IMG/VR virus record: IMGVR_UViG_3300033153_003076
Location: 1-28,997 of that record
Source: a virus
Strand: one strand, 5' to 3'
Length of the DNA stretch: 28,997 bases
Made by a program: the position numbers and the translations under genes. This document shows positions 1 through 8,772 of the stretch, piece by piece. Positions within the stretch are counted from its first letter, which is position 1; each line of letters begins with the position of its first letter. The notes under the pieces were generated by a model. That model was not told the DNA's origin and did not search any database. It saw only the letters and a list, made by a program, of their open reading frames with translations.

Positions 1-1082
1 TAGCATTAGGTATGGTTGCAGGTCATGGATTCAGAGAAACAACACTAAAAGAGATAGCAGTAAGCCCACAAAGAGTTTTAGGTAAGACAATCGCAGGTGC
101 AGCACTAAAAGCTTTCACAGTAGAAGCAGGAATTGCAGTTGCAGGTGAAATTGAAAGAGAGATGAAAATATCTCAACATAAAGAGTTATCAAGCCAAGAA
201 TACGGTTTATGGGATTCAGCAAAAAACATAATGATAGCAGCAGGTTTCGCAGGTGGTATTCGTGCAGGTGGTAGTGCTTTTTTAGATTGGAGAATGATTA
301 AAAACATCAAAGCAAGAGGTACGGGTGCAATCGCAAAAGTATTGCAAGATAAAGGTATACCAATTGAAGATGCAATACTACAAGAGGAAATCGTAACAAG
401 GTTTATGCGTAGAGAAATGTCAATGCTCACTAACAACACAACAAAGCACCTAGACATGATGCACAAAGCCGAGAGGGATATTAATCAAGGAAAGCCCGTT
501 GATATCTCTAAGCATACTGAATTAAGCGTTGAAGATAAGGTTAAAGAGTTAGAGGAAGTGGACTTTGGAGACTCTATGACTTTTGAAGCAAATGGTATTG
601 AATATAAAGCAGTAAAAGTAAAAGAAAGTGGAGAAAGAATAGCTTATCAGTTAGAATCACCATCACCAGGTGGCACAGAAAAAGTAATCATCAATAAAAA
701 TACAGGCGAGATTGAAACAAGAATATTAGGAGAAGAAACAGAGACAATAAGTGATGATGGGCTAAGACATACATCTTCTAACATATCTTATGAAGTAAAA
801 GTTAAAAAACAGGGAATAGACGAAGTAGTAGAAAACTCACTAGAAGCAGAAGTTAAAAACATATCAGAAGTTCAAAGAGTAGATGCAGAGACTAAACAAG
901 TAGAAGAAACTATTGACACAGCAACAGAGTTTAAGCCATTAAGTAAAGATGATCCATTCGAGGGAAGTGCTACTAAACAAGAGGGTGAAACTCTCATAGA
1001 AGAAGCAGGAAACAAAGCAGAGTATGATGAGATACAAGCTAAGATAGATGCACTAGAAAAACCTTTAAAGGAGAATAACTAA
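1..1082 (+). CDS. internal virion (ejection-type) protein, 5' truncated by window edge
   Basis: The reading frame is open from position 3 with no stop upstream of the first visible ATG (position 12), so the gene very probably begins before the window and that Met is internal. The visible ~360 residues have an alanine/glycine-rich, helix-prone N-terminal third and a very acidic Glu/Lys-rich C-terminal half. No enzyme motif is seen. It sits directly before a second large virion-type gene, whose ATG overlaps its stop as TAATG. In podoviruses this position before the tailspike usually holds internal core or DNA-ejection proteins, so that role is inferred from context and composition only. Confidence 0.7.
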   Translation, partial: ALGMVAGHGFRETTLKEIAVSPQRVLGKTIAGAALKAFTVEAGIAVAGEIEREMKISQHKELSSQEYGLWDSAKNIMIAAGFAGGIRAGGSAFLDWRMIKNIKARGTGAIAKVLQDKGIPIEDAILQEEIVTRFMRREMSMLTNNTTKHLDMMHKAERDINQGKPVDISKHTELSVEDKVKELEEVDFGDSMTFEANGIEYKAVKVKESGERIAYQLESPSPGGTEKVIINKNTGEIETRILGEETETISDDGLRHTSSNISYEVKVKKQGIDEVVENSLEAEVKNISEVQRVDAETKQVEETIDTATEFKPLSKDDPFEGSATKQEGETLIEEAGNKAEYDEIQAKIDALEKPLKENN

Positions 1083-1222
1083 TGCCAATAGCAAAAGTAG
1101 CCAAAGAAACATTAGAAACACTAACTAAAGAAGTTGCTAAAAAAGCACCGAAACGCACAACCTTTAAACAAGTCAAAGAAGACAAGTCAAAGAAGCTGAA
1201 ATTGCAAAAGCTAAACTTGTAG
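1082..1222 (+). pseudogene. 5' fragment of the large internal virion protein gene, cut off by a frameshift
   Basis: The ATG at 1082 overlaps the upstream stop (TAATG) and has an AAAGGAG site 8-14 bases before it, so it is the natural start of the next gene. The frame runs only 46 codons to a TAG at 1220. Removing one copy of the 14-bp tandem duplication at 1168-1195 puts this start in frame with the open frame that enters the 1444-3660 gene. The fused product would be about 854 residues. No other ATG, GTG or TTG lies in the downstream frame before 1444, so 1082 is the likely original start. Confidence 0.75.
1168..1195. repeat. perfect 14-bp tandem duplication (2 copies) causing a frameshift
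   Basis: ACAAGTCAAAGAAG occurs at 1168-1181 and again, head to tail, at 1182-1195. Fourteen bases shift the frame by two, which is exactly the offset between the start at 1082 and the open frame that continues to 3660. It looks like replication slippage or an assembly or sequencing artefact. Confidence 0.9.
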
Positions 1223-1443
1223 ACGAGGAAGCAGTAGCCGAAACACTAGAAGCTGATTTAACAGAAGAGTTTATATCAACTAGACAAGAAGATATAACTA
1301 AGCAACAACGCTACGAAAGCGGTCAATATGTAAAGAAACAAACAGAGATAGAATCTAAAAATGCAGACCTTGAAGCAATCAAAATTGATGAAGCAGAGCC
1401 AAAGCTAGTTATAGGGCAAGAACAAGCCGATAAACAAGCTTAC

Positions 1444-3660
1444 ATGAAAGCCGACATAGTAAAGCGTGAAGAAGAACTGCAAGGGCTTTATGAGCAACGT
1501 AGAGACATATACACTAAATCACAAGACCTTATAAAAGATAGAACAAACACGCAGATACTAGAAGAAAGTGGAGATGCAAAAGAAGCACTTTATGATATTG
1601 CAGCTTCAAGTGCAGGAAGAGGAAATAAATTCTCAAATATTGAGGGCAGGACTGATTCACTTTACAATAAATTTAGTGCAAGTATGACAGATTTAAAAGT
1701 AGCATTAAGAACAACTCATGCAGGACTTAGACAAAACACAGAGTTAGCACATGAGATTCTAAGATATTTAAAAGATGGTAAGGTTAAAAATCAAGCACTA
1801 CACGCAGAAGCTAAAAAGTTGGGTGACCAATGGACTAAAGTTGCTGATTCAGTTAAAAATACTAGAAACAAAGCAGGAGCACAGATAGGAAAGCTTGAAG
1901 ATTGGATTGTGCCACAGTCACACGATAGAGGTAAGATTCTAAAAGGTGGTTATAAGAAGTGGAAGAAAACAATCATCTCAAAGCTTGATGTCAAAAGAAT
2001 AGAAGCTGAACAAGGTACAGACATTGATACTGTTTTAGTCTCAGCTTATAAAAATATCACTTCTCCGGATGTTGAAAAAGGCATCAAAGGGATGGGAAGC
2101 AAACTTACAAAGCGTGGCGAAGAGTCAAGAGTGTTACATTTTAACACAGGTGACGATATTATTAACTATAATAACGAATTTGGAAATCCCGATATTTTCT
2201 CAACTATGGATAATCACGTTAGACAGCAATCAAATGAAATCTCAATGATGCAGATTCTAGGTAGCAATCCTCAAAATCAATGGGATAAACTCAAAGAAAT
2301 AGCAAGAGCACAAGGGATGGGGGATGTTGCAGAGAAGAAACTTGATGCACTATTCAGAGTTTCAAGCGGTCAAGTTGATGGTGATAGTGTAGTGGATAAT
2401 CTTGATAACTTTTTCTTACAGGCAGGTAGTACATACAGAGGTATACAAATCGCATCAAAGTTAGGAAGTGCAACCATATCTTCTTTAGCAGATTTAGGAA
2501 GCATTATACTAGGTGCAGGGTATCGTGATTTAAGTTCAATTAAAATAATTGGGAGAGGCTTAGATACTATGATGCAAGAAGCACTAGGTAGTGGAGTATC
2601 AGCAAATACAAAACTAGCAAGCAGACTTGGAATCGTAAGTGAGTTTGCATCAGCATCACTAGCTAATAGTAGATTCGCAGAGAATGTTGGTACAGGATTC
2701 GCACAAAAGGCATCAGAGACAGTCATTAGAGCATCAGGACTTGGAGCATATACTAATTCACTAAGGACAGCGTTTGGATTAGAGCTAGCAGGTAATCTTG
2801 CAGATAATCTTGGAAAGAAGCTTGATGATGTGCCATTCAATGATATGCTAAGAGAGTATGGAATAGATGATGCAATGTGGAGCAAGATTAGCAAAACACC
2901 GAAAAAGAATATTAAAAATGCAGAGTTTTTTGATGTTACTGAATTATACAAGATTGATGAAGATTTAGGCTATAAAGTTTCAGAGATGATAACTAATGAG
3001 ATGAACGCATTTGTAATAATGCCAGGGAATCGCACAAGAGCCTGGACTACATGGGGAGCGAAGAAAGGAACACTTCTAGGCGAGACAGCTAGAAATATGA
3101 CTCTCTTTAAATCATTCCCTATTTCAATCGTTATGATGCACACAAACAGATGGGCTATGATGGGCACACAAGGCAAAGTAGCATATGCAGGTGCAGCGAT
3201 AGGAACAAATCTTATCCTAGGCACAATGACTTTATGGGCTTACGACATAGCAACAGGAAAGACACCACGCTCAGTTGATAGAAAAGCAATGATAGGTGAG
3301 TCACTTGCTAAGTCAGGTGGACTTGGAATCTTTGGTGACTTCTTTATAGGGTTAACAGATAGTAGATACGGACAAAGCTTTAGTGATATGATTTTGGGTG
3401 TACCTGCTTCAACGATAAGCGATATTACTAAATCAGCACAAGATTTGATGCACAAAGATGCAGATGATGCAGTAGGTAATATTTATAAAAGAGCAAAGAA
3501 TTATATTCCAGGTCAGAATCTTTGGTATACAAGGGCATTAATTGAAAGGTCGATAGGTGACTTTATGGGTGAAGCGATTGATCCAAATCACAAGAAGAAG
3601 TTACGCAGACAAGAAAAAGCAATGAGAATTAGAGACCAAAAGTTTCTATTCGATAATTAG
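1444..3660 (+). CDS. large internal virion protein (probable DNA-ejection protein), separated from its original start
   Basis: This 738-residue frame is in fact open from about 1190, so the ATG at 1444 is only the first start after the frameshift and has no good ribosome-binding site. The N-terminal ~130 residues are Lys/Glu-rich coiled coil. The middle is Ala/Gly/Ser-rich. The C-terminal part has hydrophobic segments around the alanine/glycine run encoded near 3180-3250, and ends with a very basic helix. The motif MPGNRTRAWTTWG followed by FKSFP, and a terminal NLWYTRALIERS block, resemble the C-termini of large podovirus internal virion proteins, which form the inner core or extend the ejection channel. 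The assignment rests on motif memory and gene order, so the family is not certain. Confidence 0.7.
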   Translation: MKADIVKREEELQGLYEQRRDIYTKSQDLIKDRTNTQILEESGDAKEALYDIAASSAGRGNKFSNIEGRTDSLYNKFSASMTDLKVALRTTHAGLRQNTELAHEILRYLKDGKVKNQALHAEAKKLGDQWTKVADSVKNTRNKAGAQIGKLEDWIVPQSHDRGKILKGGYKKWKKTIISKLDVKRIEAEQGTDIDTVLVSAYKNITSPDVEKGIKGMGSKLTKRGEESRVLHFNTGDDIINYNNEFGNPDIFSTMDNHVRQQSNEISMMQILGSNPQNQWDKLKEIARAQGMGDVAEKKLDALFRVSSGQVDGDSVVDNLDNFFLQAGSTYRGIQIASKLGSATISSLADLGSIILGAGYRDLSSIKIIGRGLDTMMQEALGSGVSANTKLASRLGIVSEFASASLANSRFAENVGTGFAQKASETVIRASGLGAYTNSLRTAFGLELAGNLADNLGKKLDDVPFNDMLREYGIDDAMWSKISKTPKKNIKNAEFFDVTELYKIDEDLGYKVSEMITNEMNAFVIMPGNRTRAWTTWGAKKGTLLGETARNMTLFKSFPISIVMMHTNRWAMMGTQGKVAYAGAAIGTNLILGTMTLWAYDIATGKTPRSVDRKAMIGESLAKSGGLGIFGDFFIGLTDSRYGQSFSDMILGVPASTISDITKSAQDLMHKDADDAVGNIYKRAKNYIPGQNLWYTRALIERSIGDFMGEAIDPNHKKKLRRQEKAMRIRDQKFLFDN

Positions 3661-3661
3661 A

Positions 3662-3667
3662 TATAAT
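3662..3667 (+). promoter_or_regulatory. -10 promoter element before the tailspike gene
   Basis: TATAAT in the context GATATAAT lies directly after the upstream stop codon. The expected start of transcription (about 3673-3675) would leave a leader of only ~10 bases holding the AAGGAG site at 3674-3679. No -35 box is visible. Confidence 0.5.
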
Positions 3668-3683
3668 AACACAAGGAGATATA

Positions 3684-5891
3684 ATGTCATTTAATTCACA
3701 AGCACCGAGAGTTGAGTACACAGCATCAACAGGGCAAGCGGTATTCACTTTTCTTTTTAAGATTTACAACGAATCTGATATAGTAATTTATCAAACATTA
3801 GAGGGTATTCCACCAGATGATGATACAGACTTACTTACGCTAACAACTGATTACACAGTAGCTATTGATGGTGATAATGGTGGTGCAGTAACGCTAAACA
3901 CTGCAACAACAGGAGCGGATGCAATCACTATTCTAAGGTCACTGCCACAAACTAGAGATGTTGATTACCAAACAAATGGCGATTTACTTGCAGATACTTT
4001 GGATGCAGACCAAGATTATCAGACTTATTTAATTGCTGATAATGTGGCAATTAGCGAGAGAGCAATGACACTATCTCAAAACTCTCAAAATGTAAGTAAT
4101 TATTTTCCTACCCCATCATCACTAAGAGGTGTTAGATGGAATCTTGCAGGAAGTGCATTAGAAAATGTGACACTTGACGGGGTAGCAAATATTTTAAACG
4201 CAGACACAATTTCTGATTTACTCCAAGTATCAGTTGCACTGTACGAAACAGTAAATATAAAAGGCTACAACTCTAAAAACGATGGTGGCGGAGATATTTT
4301 CAACTATGATTCAACAATAGACAAATCAACCGCAAACGGTGGAACGATTATTGATCCAGACCAAACACTATCAAACCAAGGAAATGGTGTTGGCACAGGT
4401 TGTTGGGTTAGACAATTGGAAGGTAACATTAATTATAATATGTTCGGTGCTTATGGTGATGGTATTCATGATGATACTATTGCAATTAATAAGGCTTTTG
4501 CTTCAAATGATAATGGCGGAACTGTTGATGGAATTGCAGGAAATAATTATTTAATTACAGATGTAATAGAGGTGAGAACAAGACACCAGGCAAGTGCAAA
4601 CCACAGATATTATTTAGGAAATGGCTGTACTATTACACAAGATACAGATAATACACCAATTTTTCAACTCAAAGGACCAACTACAAATGTAACAGTAAAA
4701 GGGTTTACTGCCACTTATACTAACCCTCAACCAGCAACTAACCTAAATGCTGCAATATTTCAGATGAGAGACAGTACAGCGGAAGAATACGGAAGTAATG
4801 GAGCAGGGGTAAGATTTGCTTTATGGGATTGTGTATTTGAAGATATATTTTCATGGATAACAAATTACCCTGCATCAATGTTTTCATATAAAGATGAAAC
4901 ATATGTTGATGTAAATGAGCCATCACATATATGGGGATGTGTATTTAGAAATTTCTATGGCTTCCCATCTCGTAGAGCTATATTTGGTGGTGTTGGTGGT
5001 GCAGCAGGTTTAGTAGTTAATAGCATTGAGAACTGTTTATTCTTTGGGCAAAATGCAGGAACAGTTGAATTCCTAGTATTGGCACAATGGACAGAATCTG
5101 CTATTAGAGACACAGAAATATTAGTTTTAGATTCTGATACTACTGATATTGTCAGATTAGATGGCTGTATAAATATGATTATCACTAATTTTAGAATGGA
5201 GGATTGTGTAATAAATGCGGACAATAAAGCATTCATATTAACCACAGGTGCAAATATGAATTACACTTTTGACGCATTAACAATAACAAACTGTATTACC
5301 AAGACGACAAATGATGCCTACGGAGTTCGAGGGTTTAGTTCTAAAAATATCTTTAGAAAAATGGCAGTATCTGGTAGTTCATCAATTGACGTTCAAAGTG
5401 GAACATTTTATATGTTTACAACTGACGATGATGGTAGTGCAGAATATACATCAGACTTATACACTAATTTACTAACTGTAGACCCTACAAGCAACTCATA
5501 TTTATATAAACAATCCGCTGATTTTGACAAAATATCATCTCCGAATGTAACTGTGCAAGATTATGCATCGGCTATTAGTGGTGGTGGAGTAGTAGAAACA
5601 CCAGAGTTTGTAATCGCTAATAAAGATGGGTATTTAATCGAAACAACTTTTTCAATTGATTCATCCGTAGGAGTTGATTTGTTCCCTAAAACATTAATTA
5701 ACGGTGTTGAAGCCTACAACGCAGGATTAACAACAGGGAATACAAATGCGATAAAAGGATTCTCCCCTATATGGAAAGATGCAATACTAATATCTAAAGG
5801 CGATAAACTCTCCTTTTCAGTAGATGCTAATAGTAATAGTAGGAATGTCAGTTGTTCATTTGCAATTTTTGAGTATATACAAAAAGTATAA
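3684..5891 (+). CDS. tailspike / tail fibre with T7-fibre-like N-terminus and pectate-lyase-type beta-helix
   Basis: The first ~130 residues match the pattern of T7-like fibre attachment domains: a YTASTGQAVFTFLFK start, then TDYTV, ITILRSLPQTRDVDYQ and a DTLDADQDYQ segment. This domain docks the fibre to the tail. Around residues 249-272 the sequence NYNMFGAYGDGIHDDTIAI begins a pectate-lyase-like parallel beta-helix, the usual fold of polysaccharide-degrading tailspikes. The C-terminal ~90 residues look like a small beta-sandwich tip. At 735 residues the length is normal for a tailspike. The start is set by AAGGAGATATAATG. Depolymerase activity is inferred; the catalytic residues cannot be named by eye. 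Confidence 0.85.
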   Translation: MSFNSQAPRVEYTASTGQAVFTFLFKIYNESDIVIYQTLEGIPPDDDTDLLTLTTDYTVAIDGDNGGAVTLNTATTGADAITILRSLPQTRDVDYQTNGDLLADTLDADQDYQTYLIADNVAISERAMTLSQNSQNVSNYFPTPSSLRGVRWNLAGSALENVTLDGVANILNADTISDLLQVSVALYETVNIKGYNSKNDGGGDIFNYDSTIDKSTANGGTIIDPDQTLSNQGNGVGTGCWVRQLEGNINYNMFGAYGDGIHDDTIAINKAFASNDNGGTVDGIAGNNYLITDVIEVRTRHQASANHRYYLGNGCTITQDTDNTPIFQLKGPTTNVTVKGFTATYTNPQPATNLNAAIFQMRDSTAEEYGSNGAGVRFALWDCVFEDIFSWITNYPASMFSYKDETYVDVNEPSHIWGCVFRNFYGFPSRRAIFGGVGGAAGLVVNSIENCLFFGQNAGTVEFLVLAQWTESAIRDTEILVLDSDTTDIVRLDGCINMIITNFRMEDCVINADNKAFILTTGANMNYTFDALTITNCITKTTNDAYGVRGFSSKNIFRKMAVSGSSSIDVQSGTFYMFTTDDDGSAEYTSDLYTNLLTVDPTSNSYLYKQSADFDKISSPNVTVQDYASAISGGGVVETPEFVIANKDGYLIETTFSIDSSVGVDLFPKTLINGVEAYNAGLTTGNTNAIKGFSPIWKDAILISKGDKLSFSVDANSNSRNVSCSFAIFEYIQKV

Positions 5892-5897
5892 AAGTGA

Positions 5898-5903
5898 TAT
5901 AAT
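5898..5903 (+). promoter_or_regulatory. extended -10 promoter before the lysis cassette
   Basis: TATAAT is preceded by TGA (TGATATAAT) immediately after the tailspike stop, 19 bases before the TTG start at 5922. It likely gives a short-leader transcript of the lysis genes. No -35 element is visible. Confidence 0.5.
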
Positions 5904-5921
5904 AAATAAAAAGGATTAAAA

Positions 5922-6356
5922 TTGACTCCACAAGAACAAGCAGAGAATGACAGAATCAAAAGTTTGCCCGTTATCACTTCTCTGGAAGAGGGGCAAGAAG
6001 AGATAAAAAACTCAGTTGATGAACTTTCACAAATCATTGCATCAGAACAAAAGCAAAACAAAGAAGAGTTTGCAAGAGGTGCGGAAAAGTTCAGCAAACT
6101 TGAAACCAAAATAGTTGAATTGGAGGACACTATGCACAGTGGATTAAGTACAATTAACTCTAGTATCATGGGGTTAAAATCGGAATTGAAAGACGAGAGA
6201 ATATCAAAGTTAACAAATCAAATTGAAAAGAGAGATACAGATGATAGCGAAAGCAAGAAAACGAAAGTATTGTTTGTTCAGGCGGTAGTAGTTGTAGTTT
6301 TATCAGTGTTTTTAACTTCTCTATTCGCAAACGTGCCTAAGTTATCAGTGGGCTAA
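5922..6356 (+). CDS. coiled-coil protein with C-terminal membrane anchor, lysis-cassette associated
   Basis: The start is a TTG with AAGGAT about 6 bases upstream; no ATG is better placed. The 144-residue product is a long charged helix (residues ~10-110) with heptad-like spacing, followed by one strongly hydrophobic segment (about 113-136, with a VVVVVL core) and a short tail. This arrangement resembles XhlA-type holin-associated proteins, though it is longer. It stands first in a cassette that continues with another small membrane protein, the holin and the lysozyme, all within a few bases of each other. A role in lysis is inferred from position and topology; a spanin-like or structural role is possible. 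Confidence 0.65.
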   Translation: MTPQEQAENDRIKSLPVITSLEEGQEEIKNSVDELSQIIASEQKQNKEEFARGAEKFSKLETKIVELEDTMHSGLSTINSSIMGLKSELKDERISKLTNQIEKRDTDDSESKKTKVLFVQAVVVVVLSVFLTSLFANVPKLSVG

Positions 6357-6584
6357 ATGAACTTTTACAAGGGCATAGACTTAGATAGAAACGAAAATCT
6401 TTACAATTACATATCTACTATGCACCCTTGCAATAATGAACTCAGAGAGGTATATATGGAAGCCGACACCTCTCTACAAAAAAGAGTAAGGCTTCACTAT
6501 TTAAAAATATCACTATACAAGACAGCATTTAATCTAAGCATATATGCTGTATTTTATGGAATTATTATTTCAATACAAGGATAA
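6357..6584 (+). CDS. small membrane protein of the lysis cassette, unknown function
   Basis: The ATG follows the previous stop directly (TAAATG). The 75-residue product has a soluble, charged N-terminal part with two Met-Cys-rich turns and one hydrophobic C-terminal segment (about residues 53-74). It lies between the coiled-coil membrane protein and the holin, so involvement in lysis timing or envelope disruption is plausible. I recognise no family. Confidence 0.6.
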   Translation: MNFYKGIDLDRNENLYNYISTMHPCNNELREVYMEADTSLQKRVRLHYLKISLYKTAFNLSIYAVFYGIIISIQG

Positions 6585-6588
6585 AAAG

Positions 6589-7020
6589 ATGGGTTTATGG
6601 AGTACACTATTTAACAGCGGTGACACATTAGACAAAGTAACAGATGCAGTTATAAATACAGGCGACAAGTTATTTTACACAGATGAAGAAAAAGCAGAGG
6701 ATAGAATAAAACAGCGTGAGTTTTTCCCTACTCTGCTAAAAGCATATCACCCGTTTAGAATAGCACAGAGAGTCTTAGCAATGTGGTTTGGTGGATTGTT
6801 TGGATTAGCGTTTATTATCGGTCTAGGAGTATCTATCTTTAACATGGTGGCTACTTACAGACAAACTTTAGCAGGAATACTAAAAAAGGACATCATTATC
6901 ATCTCACTTAACCCACTATTTGAATTAGTTAATGCTTTTAGCTTAGGCATAATAATGTTGACAATCATAGGCTTTTATTTTGCAGGTGGCGCAATAAATA
7001 GTTTACACAAGGATAAATAA
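6589..7020 (+). CDS. holin, GTA/3TM holin-like family
   Basis: The chosen ATG at 6589 has AAGGATAAAA directly upstream and leaves a 4-base gap after the previous gene; an earlier in-frame ATG at 6544 lies inside that gene and is unlikely. The 143-residue product has an amphipathic N-terminus with the block DKLFYTDEEKAE, then LLKAYHPFRIAQRVLA leading into membrane segments at about 64-84 and 111-135. That block-plus-membrane layout is typical of the holin family described for gene-transfer-agent release (PF11351-like). Holins permeabilise the inner membrane at a set time so that lysozyme reaches the wall. The adjacent lysozyme gene starts at the next base after the stop. Confidence 0.75.
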   Translation: MGLWSTLFNSGDTLDKVTDAVINTGDKLFYTDEEKAEDRIKQREFFPTLLKAYHPFRIAQRVLAMWFGGLFGLAFIIGLGVSIFNMVATYRQTLAGILKKDIIIISLNPLFELVNAFSLGIIMLTIIGFYFAGGAINSLHKDK

Positions 7021-7410
7021 ATGAGACTAATAGAAAACATAAAAGAATCAGAGGGTTTTAGAGGTGAAGAGTATCTTGATAGCCTAGATATTCCGACTAT
7101 TGGATTTGGTACACGACTGCCATTAACAGAAGCAGAAGCAGAATTAATTCTATCATTTAGGCTTAATCAGAAAATCAGTCACTTATTAGAAGAAAAACCT
7201 CTAATAGTGAGACTTCCTATTGAGAAACAAGAAGTGTTATTTGAAATGGCATATCAATTAGGGGTTAATGGTCTATTGAATTTTAAAATGATGTGGTTAG
7301 CATTAGAGAACTTTGATTATAAAGTCGCTGCGGTTGAAATGTTAGATAGTCGTTGGAGTAAACAAACACCAAACAGAGCAGAGAAACTAGCAAGACAGAT
7401 GGAAAGCTAG
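7021..7410 (+). CDS. endolysin, T4-type lysozyme (GH24)
   Basis: The 129-residue product hydrolyses the N-acetylmuramic acid to N-acetylglucosamine bond of peptidoglycan. It starts with an MRLIENIKESEGFRGE block, and the catalytic triad falls at E11, D20 and T26, the same numbering as T4 lysozyme, followed by the IGFGT strand. The C-terminus carries RW-(x)5-NRAEKLARQM, matching the usual W..R...E.. end of GH24 enzymes. It is slightly shorter than typical (about 140-165). No signal peptide or SAR-type hydrophobic N-terminus is present, so export should depend on the adjacent holin. The gene abuts the holin stop without a gap (TAAATG). Confidence 0.92.
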   Translation: MRLIENIKESEGFRGEEYLDSLDIPTIGFGTRLPLTEAEAELILSFRLNQKISHLLEEKPLIVRLPIEKQEVLFEMAYQLGVNGLLNFKMMWLALENFDYKVAAVEMLDSRWSKQTPNRAEKLARQMES

Positions 7411-7417
7411 ATTTAGA

Positions 7418-7423
7418 TATAAT
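7418..7423 (+). promoter_or_regulatory. -10 promoter element after the endolysin
   Basis: TATAAT lies in ATTTAGATATAAT (7411-7423), a 13-base string repeated exactly before the antirepressor gene (15444-15456). The ATG it serves is at 7446 behind AAGGAG, giving a leader of about 16 bases. Confidence 0.5.
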
Positions 7424-7445
7424 ACACAAAACTAAGGAGTTAATC

Positions 7446-7670
7446 ATGGCATTTCAAGATAACGCATTTCCAATCGAACAAGGCAGAGTAAATATCACAA
7501 CAGGCACAGTAGAGGGTATTGTTCTGTGTGTTACTGATGGAGATTTAACAGTAAATTGGAAAACAGGCTCACCAAGTACGGTTTCATGTGTTGCAGGAAA
7601 CGCATATAACTTAAAAAATGCTACAAATGCGACAGTAGTTGCAGGTGGTATGTTTCATCATGTAGGTTAA
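7446..7670 (+). CDS. small beta-rich virion-type protein, unknown
   Basis: The 74-residue product is glycine, threonine and valine rich, with alternating hydrophobic residues suggesting an all-beta fold. It has a strong AAGGAG site and its own -10 element upstream. It opens the accessory fibre block after the lysis cassette. The pattern GTVEGIVLCVTDGDLTVNW resembles small decoration or fibre-base proteins of phages, but I cannot name a family. Confidence 0.6.
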   Translation: MAFQDNAFPIEQGRVNITTGTVEGIVLCVTDGDLTVNWKTGSPSTVSCVAGNAYNLKNATNATVVAGGMFHHVG

Positions 7671-7674
7671 AACC

Positions 7675-8052
7675 ATGTCTTTTGGATATGGATATATAAT
7701 TGGTTATGGTTTCGGTGGCGACATTGGAAGCGTAACACCACCAGACACAAGCGACATTGTTTATAATTTAACAGAAGAACTAAGGACTGACACAGGATAT
7801 GAATATGTAACTGATTCTATTGGTGATGACACTAACGGTTATCTTGAAGAGTCTAACGGGGATGCTTACAATCCAAACATTGCACAATATCCTTTAGATG
7901 GAACTATTGATTTATCAAGCGGTCAAGTTATTAACACGAGAACAACTCTTGATGATGTTGAACAAACATTCTTATACTCTTATGCAGTATCAAGCGGTAC
8001 ATTCAGCCTTTTAGCTGTTCACTACAAAGGTGATGGATTGATTCAGATATAG
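7675..8052 (+). CDS. N-terminal part of a frameshifted Ig-like fibre/adhesin protein
   Basis: The ATG at 7675 lies 4 bases after the previous stop. The 125 residues start with a Gly/Tyr-rich segment (MSFGYGYIIGYGFGGD), a common small tail-protein opening. They continue as a beta-rich domain that ends abruptly with QI and a TAG at 8050-8052. The next frame continues smoothly from about 8034 to 8762 with the same composition. Restoring one base near 8037-8042 gives a single ~362-residue protein, with GDG and DSDIAWSIED joined across the break. The product is probably a surface-exposed virion protein; alone this fragment would lack the Ig-like part. Confidence 0.6.
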   Translation: MSFGYGYIIGYGFGGDIGSVTPPDTSDIVYNLTEELRTDTGYEYVTDSIGDDTNGYLEESNGDAYNPNIAQYPLDGTIDLSSGQVINTRTTLDDVEQTFLYSYAVSSGTFSLLAVHYKGDGLIQI

Positions 8053-8762
8053 CATGGAGTATTGAAGATCCATTTAAAATATATGAAATCCCTGCACAAG
8101 TAATTGCACCAATAGCATCAGGTACATTTGCACCAACAGAAGCAACAAAAGATGAGGCATACAGTTACGAAACATCAACACTCTTTACGGGTGGTGAGGT
8201 AGCAACTTATACAGTTAATGGTGATTTACCAACAGGTCTAAGTATTAATGAGAGTACAGGTGAAATATCAGGTACCCCAACAGTTGAAGAGACTGAGAAC
8301 ATATCTATCACAGGTACTAATGCAAGTGGTGAAGATACAACAAACACAGAAGATTTAGTTGTTTCTGATACCGCAGTAGAATATCTTGACACTGTAAATA
8401 GTGCTGTTTCAAACAGTGATGAAACAACAACATATACTAGAAACAGTGCTACTGACTTTGACCTTGCTGTAACAGTAGCAGGAACAAGTGAAACTAGACC
8501 AAGTTTAGTGATATTTACAGCTCCTTCTGAGTTGTTAGCAGGTGATTATATTATTAAAGCAGATGTTACTGTCAACTCTGGAACTTGTGAGGTGAACTAC
8601 ACTTATGCAGGTGTAATTGTACAAGACGATAGAGTGCTAGCAACAGGTTCTTACGAGTTTAATGTGACCGCGAGTGGCTCTTTTAGTAACGTGGTTATGT
8701 ACTTTAATGGTACTAATGAGTTTGATGTAAACTTTACGAATGTATCAATTGTTGATGCATAA
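8043..8762 (+). pseudogene. C-terminal part of the frameshifted Ig-like fibre protein
   Basis: The frame is open from 8034 to the TAA before 8763 but has no start codon with a ribosome-binding site; a GTG at 8508 is only a formal start. Residues encoded at about 8151-8370 form a putative-Ig (He_PIG) domain, with the signature GDLPTGLSINESTGEISGTP. Such domains are common in bacterial and phage surface adhesins. The last ~110 residues look like a beta-sandwich (LLAGDYIIKADVTVNSGTC). It belongs to the gene that starts at 7675 and would bind a surface glycan or extend a fibre. Confidence 0.7.
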
Positions 8763-8772
8763 AGGATAAGAA

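Noticed and set aside
1168-1195. Programmed ribosomal frameshift as an explanation of the split virion gene
   Set aside because: No slippery heptamer or downstream structure is visible, and the offset is exactly explained by a perfect 14-bp tandem duplication.
2370-2951. Long minus-strand open frame (193 codons) inside the internal virion gene
   Set aside because: It is fully antisense to a strong coding frame, has no AAGGA-type ribosome site, and its serine/leucine-rich product is what the reverse of such a gene normally gives.
4339-4554. 71-codon plus-strand frame inside the tailspike gene
   Set aside because: Lies wholly within the beta-helix coding region in another frame, with low-complexity Met/Leu product and no ribosome site.
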